42,949 nt of DNA from a virus: IMG/VR virus record IMGVR_UViG_3300049032_000028, positions 1 to 42,949 of that record; one strand, given 5' to 3'. The position numbers were made by a program, and so were the translations under genes. The notes under the pieces were generated by a model. It saw nothing but the letters and a program-made list of their open reading frames with translations. It ran no database searches and had not been told where the DNA came from. Shown here piece after piece: positions 6,746 to 13,505 of the stretch (the stretch's first letter is position 1; each line of letters begins with the position of its first letter).

Positions 6746-7177
6746 TTAGCTAGCGATGAGTATGGGTTGGCGGAAAGCTGACGGGTGACCCGAATACCGG
6801 GCCTGGATCACAGGACACTTCCCACACTCCATACACCCCGCCAACCTCGCCTGCTCATCCGTTAGTGTCGCTGCACGGTCCATCAGTACCTGACGGGTCA
6901 CCTTGAGTTCACGCGCGATCTGAGACAACGAACGCCCCTCCTTGCACACCCCCACAATCATGTCCAAAGGCAACAAGCGCTTAGCAGTCTCAAAACGGAC
7001 GGACATCTCAACCGCCTCATTCTGCAACGTACAATGACCCCGCTCAATATGGATCATCTCGTGCTCAATCGCGCAACGGATCCCGACCTCATCCAGGCGG
7101 TCATCCAAATAAATATCAACACCGTCAGTCCGAGACGGAACACCATCAGGCATCCGAACCGTATACACAATCGCCAT
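6746..7177 (-). CDS. ImmA/IrrE-like zinc metalloprotease
   Basis: 143 residues from ATG 7177 (GGGGG about 10 bases upstream); a longer start at 7216 is less likely. The zinc protease signature HEMIH (residues 39-43) followed by GH at 47-48 marks an ImmA/IrrE-type peptidase. A helix-turn-helix-like stretch (SLSQIARELKVTRQVLMDRA) follows, and a CMECGKC knuckle lies near the end. In known systems such proteases cleave the neighbouring HTH repressor on an inducing signal. Here it lies just downstream of the repressor gene, supporting the same role by inference. Confidence 0.85.
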   Translation of the reverse strand: MAIVYTVRMPDGVPSRTDGVDIYLDDRLDEVGIRCAIEHEMIHIERGHCTLQNEAVEMSVRFETAKRLLPLDMIVGVCKEGRSLSQIARELKVTRQVLMDRAATLTDEQARLAGCMECGKCPVIQARYSGHPSAFRQPILIAS

Positions 7178-7274
7178 GCAGCAACCCCCAAACCCTGACC
7201 CCCAAGCCGGCACCATGCCAACGACTTTGGGTTAACAGTAAGGGCTGGGTCCGACAAGCTAAGACCACTGACCA

Positions 7275-7844
7275 CTAATTGGAGGCAGGGCCCTCGTCCG
7301 GCTCCTTCTGAGCTTTCCCCTCGAACTCCTTTTCAAGGTGCTCAGGGATGTGACCACTAGCAGCCATCCCATACAAATCCTGAGTCCCAGGGGCAGTCGT
7401 CGCCGCCCGTGGCAGGATGCTCCCGCCCATTCCTGACTGCAACTTTTCGATGCGATCCGCCAAGATGCGCAACAGAACTGGAGTGGGGACGTTCTCAAGC
7501 GTGGACTCAGGTGCCGCGTCAAACGCATCCAAATCCTCCATAGACACATCAGACGCATTCCGAGTCTCGGCAACAGCCAGCAACTCATCAATCACGCCCG
7601 AACGCCAATGCAGCCCGCGCTCAAACTTCCGCAACGTCATCGCATAAGGCCTAGTCCTGCCGAACTCAAAATCGCGGATAGTCGCACCAGAACCGATCTT
7701 CAACTCCTCGGCCATCCGGTCACGCCCCATACCTATCTCTTCCCGGCGCTGACGTGCGAGCTGGCCCAGCCGGCGCAACATTGCTTCTTCGCCGTACTGC
7801 CTGCCCTGCTCCATGTCGCCCTCGGTTTCTAAAACGATGCTCAT
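7275..7844 (-). CDS. Immunity repressor, HTH protein
   Basis: 189 residues. A helix-turn-helix of XRE type spans about residues 25-80 (RQRREEIGMGRDRMAEEL, then GSGATIRDFEFGRTRP as recognition region and linker). An acidic, proline-containing region follows, with a charged C-terminus (EKEFEGKAQKEPDEG). There is no Ser/Lys autoprotease domain, so inactivation may depend on the ImmA-like neighbour. It probably binds the AATACC(A/T)AG operators between it and the divergent Cro-like gene. AGGGGG lies 11 bases before ATG 7844, and a 16-codon leader ORF lies upstream. Confidence 0.85.
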   Translation of the reverse strand: MSIVLETEGDMEQGRQYGEEAMLRRLGQLARQRREEIGMGRDRMAEELKIGSGATIRDFEFGRTRPYAMTLRKFERGLHWRSGVIDELLAVAETRNASDVSMEDLDAFDAAPESTLENVPTPVLLRILADRIEKLQSGMGGSILPRAATTAPGTQDLYGMAASGHIPEHLEKEFEGKAQKEPDEGPASN

Positions 7845-7859
7845 ACGATCAATGTCCCC

Positions 7860-7910
7860 CTACTTGGTGAGGTGTTCAATACCTTGCGGTACGCGTCTTT
7901 GTTTGCTCAT
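7860..7910 (-). CDS. Leader peptide upstream of the repressor
   Basis: 16 codons (MSKQRRVPQGIEHLTK) with an excellent ribosome binding site, GGAGG 5 bases before the ATG at 7910. It ends just before the repressor's own ribosome binding site, so its translation could couple to or regulate repressor expression. An AATACC-type element lies inside it. It is basic and has no resemblance to known attenuator peptides. Confidence 0.45.
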   Translation of the reverse strand: MSKQRRVPQGIEHLTK

Positions 7911-8163
7911 GAGTACCTCCGAGTACCTAGTTGTTCGCTCATGAACTACCCGGAAGTACCTGATTAGGTTCCAAAAAAGTTCTTGGTATTTGCAAGGCGC
8001 GCGAAAGGTAGTCTAAGCCGCTTCCCTTGGTATTGCCCGGTCAAACGGGGTTCGAATATACCTTCTACTTTGGGGCTTGGTTCCCTTAATTGGCGCGGAA
8101 CTCCACCATAAAATACCAAGCAATACCAAGCAGGGTGTTGACACAATACCTAGCAATACCTAG
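7878..8163. promoter_or_regulatory. Divergent operator region with AATACC(A/T)AG sites
   Basis: Seven related elements lie between the repressor and the Cro-like gene. Plus-oriented copies are at 8112-8120, 8122-8130, 8145-8153 and 8155-8163, arranged as two tandem pairs with a 10-bp period. Minus-oriented copies are at 7982-7990 and 8026-8034, and a variant is at 7878-7886. Ten-bp spacing places neighbouring sites on the same helix face. The pair at 8145-8163 fills the spacer of the rightward promoter, so a bound repressor would block it directly. Confidence 0.75.
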
Positions 8164-8166
8164 TCT
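8138..8166 (+). promoter_or_regulatory. Rightward early promoter (PR-like)
   Basis: A consensus -35 TTGACA (8138-8143), a 17-base spacer and TAGTCT (8161-8166) as -10. Two AATACCTAG operators occupy the spacer. The -10 ends 7 bases before the Cro-like ATG at 8174, implying a leaderless transcript. Confidence 0.7.
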
Positions 8167-8173
8167 TACCTGT

Positions 8174-8497
8174 ATGAGCACAGCAATCACGGGTATCCGG
8201 GAGGCCCGCAAAGACATCGACCCGGAAGACTACAGGGTAGGAAGAACCCTCGCAGCCCTCATGTACCGCACAGAACTAACCCCCGAGGGCTACCTCAACC
8301 GCCGCCCCATCACCCAAGAAGAACTCGCACGCGGCGCGAAGGTATCACCCGGCCTCATCTCGCAAATCTGCACAGGCCGGAAACACATGAGCAACCAAGT
8401 ACTCCTGCGGATCGCCGCCTACTTGGACATCCAGCCCATCGTGATCAAAGTCCCTGACCCGGAGATCCAGCAACAAGGTTTGCCGTTCGCGGCATGA
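8174..8497 (+). CDS. Cro-like HTH regulator
   Basis: 107 residues from ATG 8174. A Cro/C1-type helix-turn-helix lies at about residues 46-95 (ITQEELARGAKVSPGLISQ), followed by ICTGRKHMSNQVLLRIAAYL typical of the fold. No Shine-Dalgarno sequence is present; the promoter's -10 box lies 7 bases upstream, so it is probably read as a leaderless mRNA. It is the first gene of the rightward early operon and faces the repressor. It most likely tunes the lysis-lysogeny switch. An earlier in-frame ATG lies upstream of the promoter and is rejected. Confidence 0.85.
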   Translation: MSTAITGIREARKDIDPEDYRVGRTLAALMYRTELTPEGYLNRRPITQEELARGAKVSPGLISQICTGRKHMSNQVLLRIAAYLDIQPIVIKVPDPEIQQQGLPFAA

Positions 8498-8718
8498 CCG
8501 ACATGCTCTACACCCTCGAAGAACTCGCCGCGATCCTGAGAGTTTCACGGTCCACGATCTACCGGCTCAAAAAACGCGACAACTGGCCGCACCACGTGAT
8601 CGGCTCCGAAATCCGTTTCTCAGCCGAAGACATCCAAACCATCAAAGCGATGTACCACAAACAACCAGCACCACCAGAACCACCCCGCAAAGCACCCCGA
8701 ATCCCGAAAAGGAAATGA
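8494..8718 (+). CDS. Excisionase-like winged HTH protein
   Basis: 74 residues, ATGA overlap with the Cro-like gene. LYTLEELAAILRVSRSTIYR and the wing-like RFSAEDIQTIKAMY are typical of MerR/excisionase DNA-binding folds (helix_turn_helix_17). The C-terminal tail is Pro- and Lys-rich. In temperate phages such a protein next to the switch bends attP DNA and directs integrase toward excision; that role is inferred here. Confidence 0.82.
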   Translation: MTDMLYTLEELAAILRVSRSTIYRLKKRDNWPHHVIGSEIRFSAEDIQTIKAMYHKQPAPPEPPRKAPRIPKRK

Positions 8719-8948
8719 GCACACCAATGAGCGACAACAAGGAGCGCACCGCCTACTGGGGATCTTGCGAAGACGATGACTGCGGAACAGCCATGGTCAT
8801 CTACCCGCACAAGTTCTCCGGTCACGACCTTCCGGACGATGACGAGTGGGACAACGGCGGAACCTTCTACATCGACTGCCCAGTGTGTGGCGGCAACTTC
8901 GACTGGGGCGGAACTGACCCCGCCGACAACATCATCAAGAACTACTAG
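8715..8948 (+). CDS. Small acidic zinc-ribbon protein
   Basis: 77 residues (or 73 from the second ATG), ATGA overlap. CEDDDC near residue 18 and CPVCGG near 55 could form a four-cysteine zinc site; the protein is otherwise acidic. AAAAGGAA lies just before the start. Function is unknown. Confidence 0.75.
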   Translation: MSTPMSDNKERTAYWGSCEDDDCGTAMVIYPHKFSGHDLPDDDEWDNGGTFYIDCPVCGGNFDWGGTDPADNIIKNY

Positions 8949-8958
8949 GAGCAATGAC

Positions 8959-9120
8959 ATGACCACTCACACGTTCTCCGTATTCACATCAGACATCCGC
9001 CGCAACCCCAGCATCCTGACGAACCTCCAACAAGAAGCAGCAGCCCACACCGGATACCTCGCACCCGTCACCATCACCGAACACGGCCCGGTCACAACAG
9101 TCACGGCGGTCGCAGCATGA
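8959..9120 (+). CDS. Small hypothetical protein
   Basis: 53 residues from ATG 8959 with AGGAG 7 bases upstream. Segments VFTSDIRRNPSILTNL and VTITEHGPVTTVTAV suggest a short alpha/beta unit, similar in tone to antitoxin-like Phd/YefM N-termini (residues that set an operator-binding fold), but too short to assign. Confidence 0.65.
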   Translation: MTTHTFSVFTSDIRRNPSILTNLQQEAAAHTGYLAPVTITEHGPVTTVTAVAA

Positions 9121-9305
9121 GCATCGTCACGAACGCGACCATCATGCGGGAGTACTTCAAAACCGGTCACGTATTCGGCACCCACTCCGAAGTCTTCAAA
9201 CTCGACAGGTTCGCAACAGAGTTCGCCACCTACATCACAACCGGGACCGTACCCCCAGGCTTCGGCAAACACCGCGACCCCGCCTACGACAGGCCCAACC
9301 AATGA
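9117..9305 (+). CDS. Small hypothetical protein
   Basis: 62 residues, ATGA overlaps at both ends. Helical start (MREYFKTGHVFGT), then FATEFATYITTG and a polar, Pro-rich tail. No recognised domain. Confidence 0.65.
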   Translation: MSIVTNATIMREYFKTGHVFGTHSEVFKLDRFATEFATYITTGTVPPGFGKHRDPAYDRPNQ

Positions 9306-9433
9306 CCGCCGAGCAAGCGATGGCGAACATCGGACAACAAGTAGACGTGTTCATGCGCGGCCAATCAACACCCGTCGCCGTCCTCATGAACATCACCCAA
9401 ATCGTCACCACCTACCGGACGGAAAAACAATGA
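9302..9433 (+). CDS. Tiny hypothetical protein
   Basis: 43 residues (MTAEQAMANIGQQVDVFMRG...), with ATGA overlaps at both ends. The coupling to both neighbours is the main support. Unknown function. Confidence 0.6.
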   Translation: MTAEQAMANIGQQVDVFMRGQSTPVAVLMNITQIVTTYRTEKQ

Positions 9434-9543
9434 GGACCGAACGCCGGGACTGGTTCTTCTACTCCCAACGCGAAGAAACCGAAGCCCAACAACAAACCAA
9501 GCACGAAGACGACGCAGACCAAGCACGAAAGGGAGAACGATGA
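9430..9543 (+). CDS. Tiny charged hypothetical protein
   Basis: 37 residues, very rich in Glu, Gln, Arg and Lys after an N-terminal RRDWFFYSQR patch. ATGA overlap at both ends. Unknown function. Confidence 0.55.
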   Translation: MRTERRDWFFYSQREETEAQQQTKHEDDADQARKGER

Positions 9544-9710
9544 AAATCCACTCCACCCGCACCAACCCCGACAAGCCATCTGTCGTCAAGGAATACGGCT
9601 ACTGGTGGGCAAGGTCCAGGAACACCAACGGCGGCATGGCAATGAGCGCCCACCCCTGCCAGCCCGATGCATTCGCCGCAGCCGCACGCATGGCAAGTGC
9701 GAACCAATGA
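9540..9710 (+). CDS. Small hypothetical protein
   Basis: 56 residues (MKIHSTRTNPDKPS...). GYWWARSRNTNGGMAMSAH and an Ala-rich C-terminal helix suggest a compact alpha/beta fold. ATGA overlaps both neighbours. Unknown function. Confidence 0.6.
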   Translation: MKIHSTRTNPDKPSVVKEYGYWWARSRNTNGGMAMSAHPCQPDAFAAAARMASANQ

Positions 9711-9844
9711 GCCGGCAACCGATCCGTTGGAACCGTGACGCACTCGAATCACTCCGCGAAACCGCGTTAGGCATCCTGATCCTCGTCGTACTACCACTCA
9801 GCACACTCCCCATCGCCGCAGCACTCGGCACCCTCAACCAGTAA
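9707..9844 (+). CDS. Tiny single-pass membrane protein
   Basis: 45 residues: a basic, polar N-terminus followed by one membrane helix (ILILVVLPLSTLPIAAALG). ATGA overlap with the gene before. An upstream in-frame ATG at 9605 would run through the neighbouring gene and is rejected. Unknown function. Confidence 0.65.
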   Translation: MSRQPIRWNRDALESLRETALGILILVVLPLSTLPIAAALGTLNQ

Positions 9845-9856
9845 AGGAACCCTTCC

Positions 9857-10033
9857 ATGACTCACATGCCCATCCCCGCGAACAACGTTTTCAAACCCCA
9901 ATCCATCTTCAACCCCTCCAAGCAGGCTCTCCTGAACCACATCCCCGCCGTCGCAGATCGCGCTGCTGCCCGCCGCCAAGTCAAACGGGTGGCCCCTGAC
10001 CTCGAAGCCATGATCTTCGGGAACGTCCAATGA
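9857..10033 (+). CDS. Small hypothetical protein
   Basis: 58 residues from ATG 9857, with AAGGAA about 7 bases upstream. A Pro/Asn-rich start is followed by a basic helix (AVADRAAARRQVKRV). ATGA overlap with the next gene. Unknown function. Confidence 0.6.
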   Translation: MTHMPIPANNVFKPQSIFNPSKQALLNHIPAVADRAAARRQVKRVAPDLEAMIFGNVQ

Positions 10034-10170
10034 AGCGGCGACTTCCTGATCCGCTCGACCCCGACCAAACCGGGGAATGGGCCACGCCAAACACCTTCCA
10101 ACAATGCGCAAACAGTTCCTGCTCCTGCCGCGCATCACAAGAACCACTAGACAAAGGCGACATCGAATGA
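10030..10170 (+). CDS. Tiny cysteine-containing hypothetical protein
   Basis: 46 residues. QQCANSSCSCRASQ may bind a metal ion, and the N-terminus is Pro/Asp-rich. ATGA overlaps both neighbours. Unknown function. Confidence 0.58.
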   Translation: MKRRLPDPLDPDQTGEWATPNTFQQCANSSCSCRASQEPLDKGDIE

Positions 10171-10256
10171 CCACCCGCGAAGAACACGAACGCGAACAAC
10201 TCGAAGCAGCCATACGCGCCACACTCCACTACCTCAACCACGGAGACGAAGAATGA
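10167..10256 (+). CDS. Tiny helical hypothetical protein
   Basis: 29 residues (TTREEHEREQLEAAIRATL...), a single charged amphipathic helix. It is coupled by ATGA to both neighbours, which is the only reason to call it at this length. It may mainly keep ribosomes moving into the exonuclease gene. Confidence 0.5.
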   Translation: MTTREEHEREQLEAAIRATLHYLNHGDEE

Positions 10257-11107
10257 GCACAAGCACCGAGCAACAACCCACAAGCCGCCTCGAAGTATTC
10301 ACCGACCTCCAACAAGGCACAGACGAATGGCTCCAACAACGCTGCGGCATCATCACCGCATCAGTCATCGGCCAATTCATCACACAAGGCCCACCCGACG
10401 CACTCACCGTTGAATGCCCCAAGTGCGAGGCCGGAGAAGGTGCACCCTGCGTCAGTCTCGCCCGCAAAATCCCGGCACCCATCAAAACCCCGCACGACGA
10501 ACGATCAGCACAAGCCGCAACCCTGCCACCCGTGTTCAAAGTCAGCTCCAACGACTACTCCCGGGCCCTCACAATGACCCTCGTATCAGAACGAATCACC
10601 GGCTACGTAGTACCAACACCCATGACACGCAACATGGAACGCGGCACCCTGGACGAGCCCTACGCCCGCGACAAATACAGCGAACACCACGCCCCAGTAC
10701 ATGAAATCGGGTTCATGGTCCGCGAATACCCCTGGGGCCGCATCGGATACTCCCCCGACGGGCTGGTTGGAGATGAGGGGCTAATCGAAATCAAAGCCCC
10801 CGAACCAAAGAAGCACCTCGCCACGATCCTCGCGGACCGCGTTCCCTACGAGCACATGGCCCAACTCCAAACCGGGCTACTCGTCTCAGGCCGCGAATGG
10901 ATCGATTTCAACTCATACAGCGGCGGCATGCCCCTCTGGACCCGTCGCGTCTACCCAGACCCGGCATGGCAACAAGCCATCATCGACGCCGCAATGACAT
11001 TCGAAGACACAGCCGCGACCACCATCACCAACTACCGGCACCTCACCCAACACCTACCCGCAACCGAACGCATCGACCACTACGCAGACATCGAGATTGG
11101 ATTCTAA
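10253..11107 (+). CDS. YqaJ-type recombination exonuclease with zinc-knuckle insert
   Basis: 284 residues. It belongs to the lambda-exonuclease/YqaJ PD-(D/E)xK group, which chews dsDNA ends for single-strand annealing recombination. Motifs: QGTDEWLQQR (residues 21-30) and ITAS at the start; Glu135 in GTLDEPYA; Asp169 in YSPDG; and IEIKAP with Glu179 and Lys181. Residues 55-84 hold an inserted CPKCEAGEGAPC...PHDER motif, a C-C-C-H zinc knuckle more often seen as a separate actinobacterial domain. The next genes (annealing-type partner and SSB) fit a recombination module. Confidence 0.88.
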   Translation: MSTSTEQQPTSRLEVFTDLQQGTDEWLQQRCGIITASVIGQFITQGPPDALTVECPKCEAGEGAPCVSLARKIPAPIKTPHDERSAQAATLPPVFKVSSNDYSRALTMTLVSERITGYVVPTPMTRNMERGTLDEPYARDKYSEHHAPVHEIGFMVREYPWGRIGYSPDGLVGDEGLIEIKAPEPKKHLATILADRVPYEHMAQLQTGLLVSGREWIDFNSYSGGMPLWTRRVYPDPAWQQAIIDAAMTFEDTAATTITNYRHLTQHLPATERIDHYADIEIGF

Positions 11108-11646
11108 TGGACCTTGATATGACCGACAGCTTGGCCCCAAAAAGTGACCAGCTTGACGCGATAGACCTTGTTGCAGGCCCGCGCACGTTCACCATCGAGA
11201 ACGTCAGCAAACACAACACCGAACAGCCATTCAACTTCCACCTCGCAGGATTCCCCCGTGTATGGCGCCCCGGTAAGTCCATGCGAAGGGTAATCGCCGC
11301 AGCCTGGGGCACTAAAGCATCCGCGTACATCGGGCAGAGCGTGACATTGTTCTGCGACCCGTCAGTGCAGTTCGGTAACGAGGCTGTAGGTGGAACACGC
11401 ATCAGCCACATGACCGGCCTTGACAAGCCGTTGAAGGTTCCGCTGCTGGTCAAAAAGGGCCGTTCCGCAGTGTTCACCGTGCAGCCCCTCGAAGAAGCAC
11501 CCCGCCGTGACTGGCTCGCAGAAGCCGCACTAGCCGCCGGCGACATCGAGAACGTCAAAGCCGTATACATGGCCGCGCAACAAGCAGGGGAAGGCCCGGA
11601 CATGCTCAACAAGATCAAGTCCCATGCCCAGCCAACCGAACAGTAA
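11107..11646 (+). CDS. Conserved phage recombination-module protein
   Basis: 179 residues from ATG 11107, whose A is the last base of the preceding TAA. It has a recognisable phage pattern: KSDQLDAIDLVAGPRTFTI, KSMRRVIAAAWGTKASAYIG, then GGTRISHMTGLDKPLKVPLL. Proteins of this type sit beside exonuclease and SSB genes in many actinophages; a DNA-binding or annealing-partner role is inferred, not shown. The C-terminal 45 residues form a separate helical segment. Confidence 0.72.
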   Translation: MDLDMTDSLAPKSDQLDAIDLVAGPRTFTIENVSKHNTEQPFNFHLAGFPRVWRPGKSMRRVIAAAWGTKASAYIGQSVTLFCDPSVQFGNEAVGGTRISHMTGLDKPLKVPLLVKKGRSAVFTVQPLEEAPRRDWLAEAALAAGDIENVKAVYMAAQQAGEGPDMLNKIKSHAQPTEQ

Positions 11647-11821
11647 CAAATGCAGTTGCGGGAAGGTGAAGTCTTCTAACCTTCCCGCGGCCCGCCTGCT
11701 CCACGCCAAAGTATGGGCACGCAACGGCGGCGACCCGCGCGCCTACTTCTACCAATGCTCACACCGCATGTGGCATTGGACCTCGGATCTCGAACAAACA
11801 AACTACCCGAAAGCCGCATGA
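11624..11821 (+). CDS. Small zinc-ribbon-like protein
   Basis: 65 residues, overlapping the previous gene by 23 bases. CSCGK at the start and YFYQCSHRMWHWT near the end give Cys and His ligands for one zinc. The Trp/Tyr-rich end suggests nucleic-acid contact. ATGA overlap with the redoxin gene. Unknown function. Confidence 0.7.
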   Translation: MPSQPNSNKCSCGKVKSSNLPAARLLHAKVWARNGGDPRAYFYQCSHRMWHWTSDLEQTNYPKAA

Positions 11822-12105
11822 AAACCATCACCGTATACACGACACCCGCGTGCAGCCAATGCAACATGACCAAACGCTGGCTCGAATCCCGCCACATCCC
11901 ATACAAAACCGTGGACGCCACGGCTGACGACAACGTAGCCGACTCCATCAGGTCGCTCGCCGCAACAGACGGAAACACCGGGAAAGTGCAGATGCCATAT
12001 GTGCAGTTCAGCACCGGTAACCCGGAAACAGATTTTTACTGGTTCGGGTTCATCCCGGCCCACCTCGAAAAGTACGCAACCACCATCAACCAGGAAGCAG
12101 CCTAA
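11818..12105 (+). CDS. nrdH: Glutaredoxin-like (NrdH-type) protein
   Basis: 95 residues with a thioredoxin fold: strand TITVYTTPACSQC carries the redox-active CxxC at about residues 12-15, and MPYVQFS holds the cis-proline. NrdH-redoxins reduce class Ib ribonucleotide reductase; phages use them to support dNTP supply. No reductase gene lies in the window, so it would serve the host enzyme. ATGA overlap with the previous gene. Confidence 0.82.
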   Translation: MKTITVYTTPACSQCNMTKRWLESRHIPYKTVDATADDNVADSIRSLAATDGNTGKVQMPYVQFSTGNPETDFYWFGFIPAHLEKYATTINQEAA

Positions 12106-12108
12106 ACC

Positions 12109-12570
12109 ATGGCGAACGTATCAACCACCGCGAACATCGGCACCTACCACGGCCTCAAGTACGGCAACGACGGGAAGCCACGCATCAGCTTCTCAGCCGC
12201 CGAAACCGCCCGCATCAAAGACCAAGCAGGGCAATGGGTTGACGGCGGCACAACCTGGTTCAACGTCACCCTGTTCGGCGGCGCATCCGAAGCGCTGGAC
12301 CAGATCATCGCCGGGCAGGGAGGCAAGGGCAAGGTCAACTTCACGGGCCGCATGTCCACCCGTGTCTACGAACACAACGGCGAGAAACGCGAATCGTTGG
12401 ATGTTGTGGCTGACTCGGTGGGTCTCGTGCCACGCAACCAGCCCGCAAACGGCGGCAACCAGCAGCCTGCACGCACACAGCAGGCCCCGCAGCAAGACCC
12501 CTGGGCCGCACCCGCAACACAAGACGCGGGCGGCTGGGGCAACGGACCCACCACCGGGCCGGCGTTCTAA
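12109..12570 (+). CDS. ssb: Single-stranded DNA-binding protein
   Basis: 153 residues. An OB-fold-like N-terminal domain (about residues 8-108: TWFNVTLFGG, KGKVNFTGRM, ESLDVVADSVGLV) is followed by a Gln/Pro/Gly-rich linker and a short tail ending in GPAF rather than the usual acidic DDDIPF-like tip. The missing acidic tip suggests altered or lost contact with host partner proteins. It should coat ssDNA during replication and exonuclease-driven recombination. Confidence 0.85.
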   Translation: MANVSTTANIGTYHGLKYGNDGKPRISFSAAETARIKDQAGQWVDGGTTWFNVTLFGGASEALDQIIAGQGGKGKVNFTGRMSTRVYEHNGEKRESLDVVADSVGLVPRNQPANGGNQQPARTQQAPQQDPWAAPATQDAGGWGNGPTTGPAF

Positions 12571-12580
12571 AAACACCCCA

Positions 12581-12635
12581 TGTGCAAGATAACGACCATT
12601 TGAGGTTTACGCCGGAATGGTCGTTATCTTGCACA
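12581..12635. repeat. Perfect 20-bp inverted repeat after SSB
   Basis: 12581-12600 is the exact reverse complement of 12616-12635, with a 15-base loop. The stem is only about 45 percent GC and there is no U-tract, so it does not look like an ordinary terminator. It lies between ssb and the next ribosome binding site (AAAGGAG at 12646-12652). Confidence 0.95.
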
Positions 12636-12656
12636 CCAACCAGCTAAAGGAGCGTC

Positions 12657-12806
12657 ATGGGATTCAAAGAAATGCCCGCCGACAACATCAAAGTCTGGCG
12701 CGACTGGCACAACCGAGACCACCTAGGCAAATGGGCCCAATGCTGCTACGAACCATGCCGCTCCGCCGCCCCCAAATTCCGCACCGACTGGGACAACACC
12801 AAATGA
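12657..12806 (+). CDS. Small hypothetical protein
   Basis: 49 residues from ATG 12657, with AAAGGAG 4-5 bases upstream. WAQCCYEPCRS could bind a metal ion. It is the first gene after the large inverted repeat. ATGA overlap with the next gene. Confidence 0.65.
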   Translation: MGFKEMPADNIKVWRDWHNRDHLGKWAQCCYEPCRSAAPKFRTDWDNTK

Positions 12807-12973
12807 GCACCTACACCTACCCCCGCTACACCGCCACCCGCACCCCACAAAAAGGCTGGGAATACGCCGACTGCCGACGATGCGGCATCAACTTCAACAC
12901 CCGCAACCGCCTAACCACAGACCGAACCCACTGCACCGACTGCAAACACTACGCCAGGAAGGAAAACCGGTAA
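12803..12973 (+). CDS. Small four-cysteine zinc-ribbon protein
   Basis: 56 residues. CRRCGINF (about 24-27) and CTDCKHY (about 44-47) form a CxxC-x16-CxxC zinc ribbon, with basic residues around it. Likely nucleic-acid or protein binding. ATGA overlap upstream; stop TAA shares a base with the next ATG. Confidence 0.78.
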   Translation: MSTYTYPRYTATRTPQKGWEYADCRRCGINFNTRNRLTTDRTHCTDCKHYARKENR

Positions 12974-13311
12974 TGGCCTACGCGTACGGGCAAACAAAAA
13001 CCCCATACCAACAACGCCAAGAAGCCCGCCGAAAAGCACTCGCCAGAGCAGCCGAACTAGCCGCCCTCGAAATCCAGCTCCAAGCCAAACTCAAAGCCGC
13101 ACAAAAAGAACTCCGCACCCTCCCCGCACGAACCTACTACCCCACCAAAGAAGCCCTCGAATGGCGCGACCGGCCCAACAAAAAAGAACTCCCACCACCC
13201 ATGTACGGAGGACACGCCGGCCTCGAAGCAGCCGCCCGAGAAGCAGCCTCCTGGGACGTAACCCATCGCCGCGGAACCTGGCAACAAAACGAAGGGCAGG
13301 AAGCAGCATGA
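12973..13311 (+). CDS. Basic helical hypothetical protein
   Basis: 112 residues. A long Ala/Lys/Arg helix (RQEARRKALARAAELAALE, then KLKAAQKELR) is followed by a Pro-rich polar half. Possibly coiled-coil. The gene is coupled to both neighbours. Function is unknown. Confidence 0.72.
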   Translation: MAYAYGQTKTPYQQRQEARRKALARAAELAALEIQLQAKLKAAQKELRTLPARTYYPTKEALEWRDRPNKKELPPPMYGGHAGLEAAAREAASWDVTHRRGTWQQNEGQEAA

Positions 13312-13505
13312 CCTACAAATACGCCGGCCCCGAAGCCTGGGCAGGGCCACGCCAACAACTCGTATTCGACCCAACTAAATGCGGCACCCGCAAAGGCTAC
13401 CGACAACACCAAAACCACGGCACACCCACCTGCCAACAATGCCGCCAAGCCCACAACGAATACATGAACCAACGCAACGCCACACTCAAAGGAGTCGCAG
13501 CATGA
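13308..13505 (+). CDS. Small zinc-finger protein of actinophage type
   Basis: 65 residues. CGTRKGYRQHQNHGTPTCQQ and CRQAHNEYMNQRN make the recurring CGTRxGY...H...C..CR.A...Y pattern of small actinophage proteins thought to be zinc-binding, possibly HNH-derived. No catalytic set is complete. It precedes the methyltransferase with an ATGA overlap. Confidence 0.75.
   Translation: MTYKYAGPEAWAGPRQQLVFDPTKCGTRKGYRQHQNHGTPTCQQCRQAHNEYMNQRNATLKGVAA

Noticed and set aside
7860-8173. CRISPR-like repeats
   Set aside because: The 9-10 base repeats are short, in both orientations and phased around a promoter; they are operators. No CRISPR array was seen in the window.
12341-12634. Minus-strand ORF opposite ssb and across the inverted repeat
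   Set aside because: Cys/Arg/Gly-rich shadow without start signals; runs through the hairpin.
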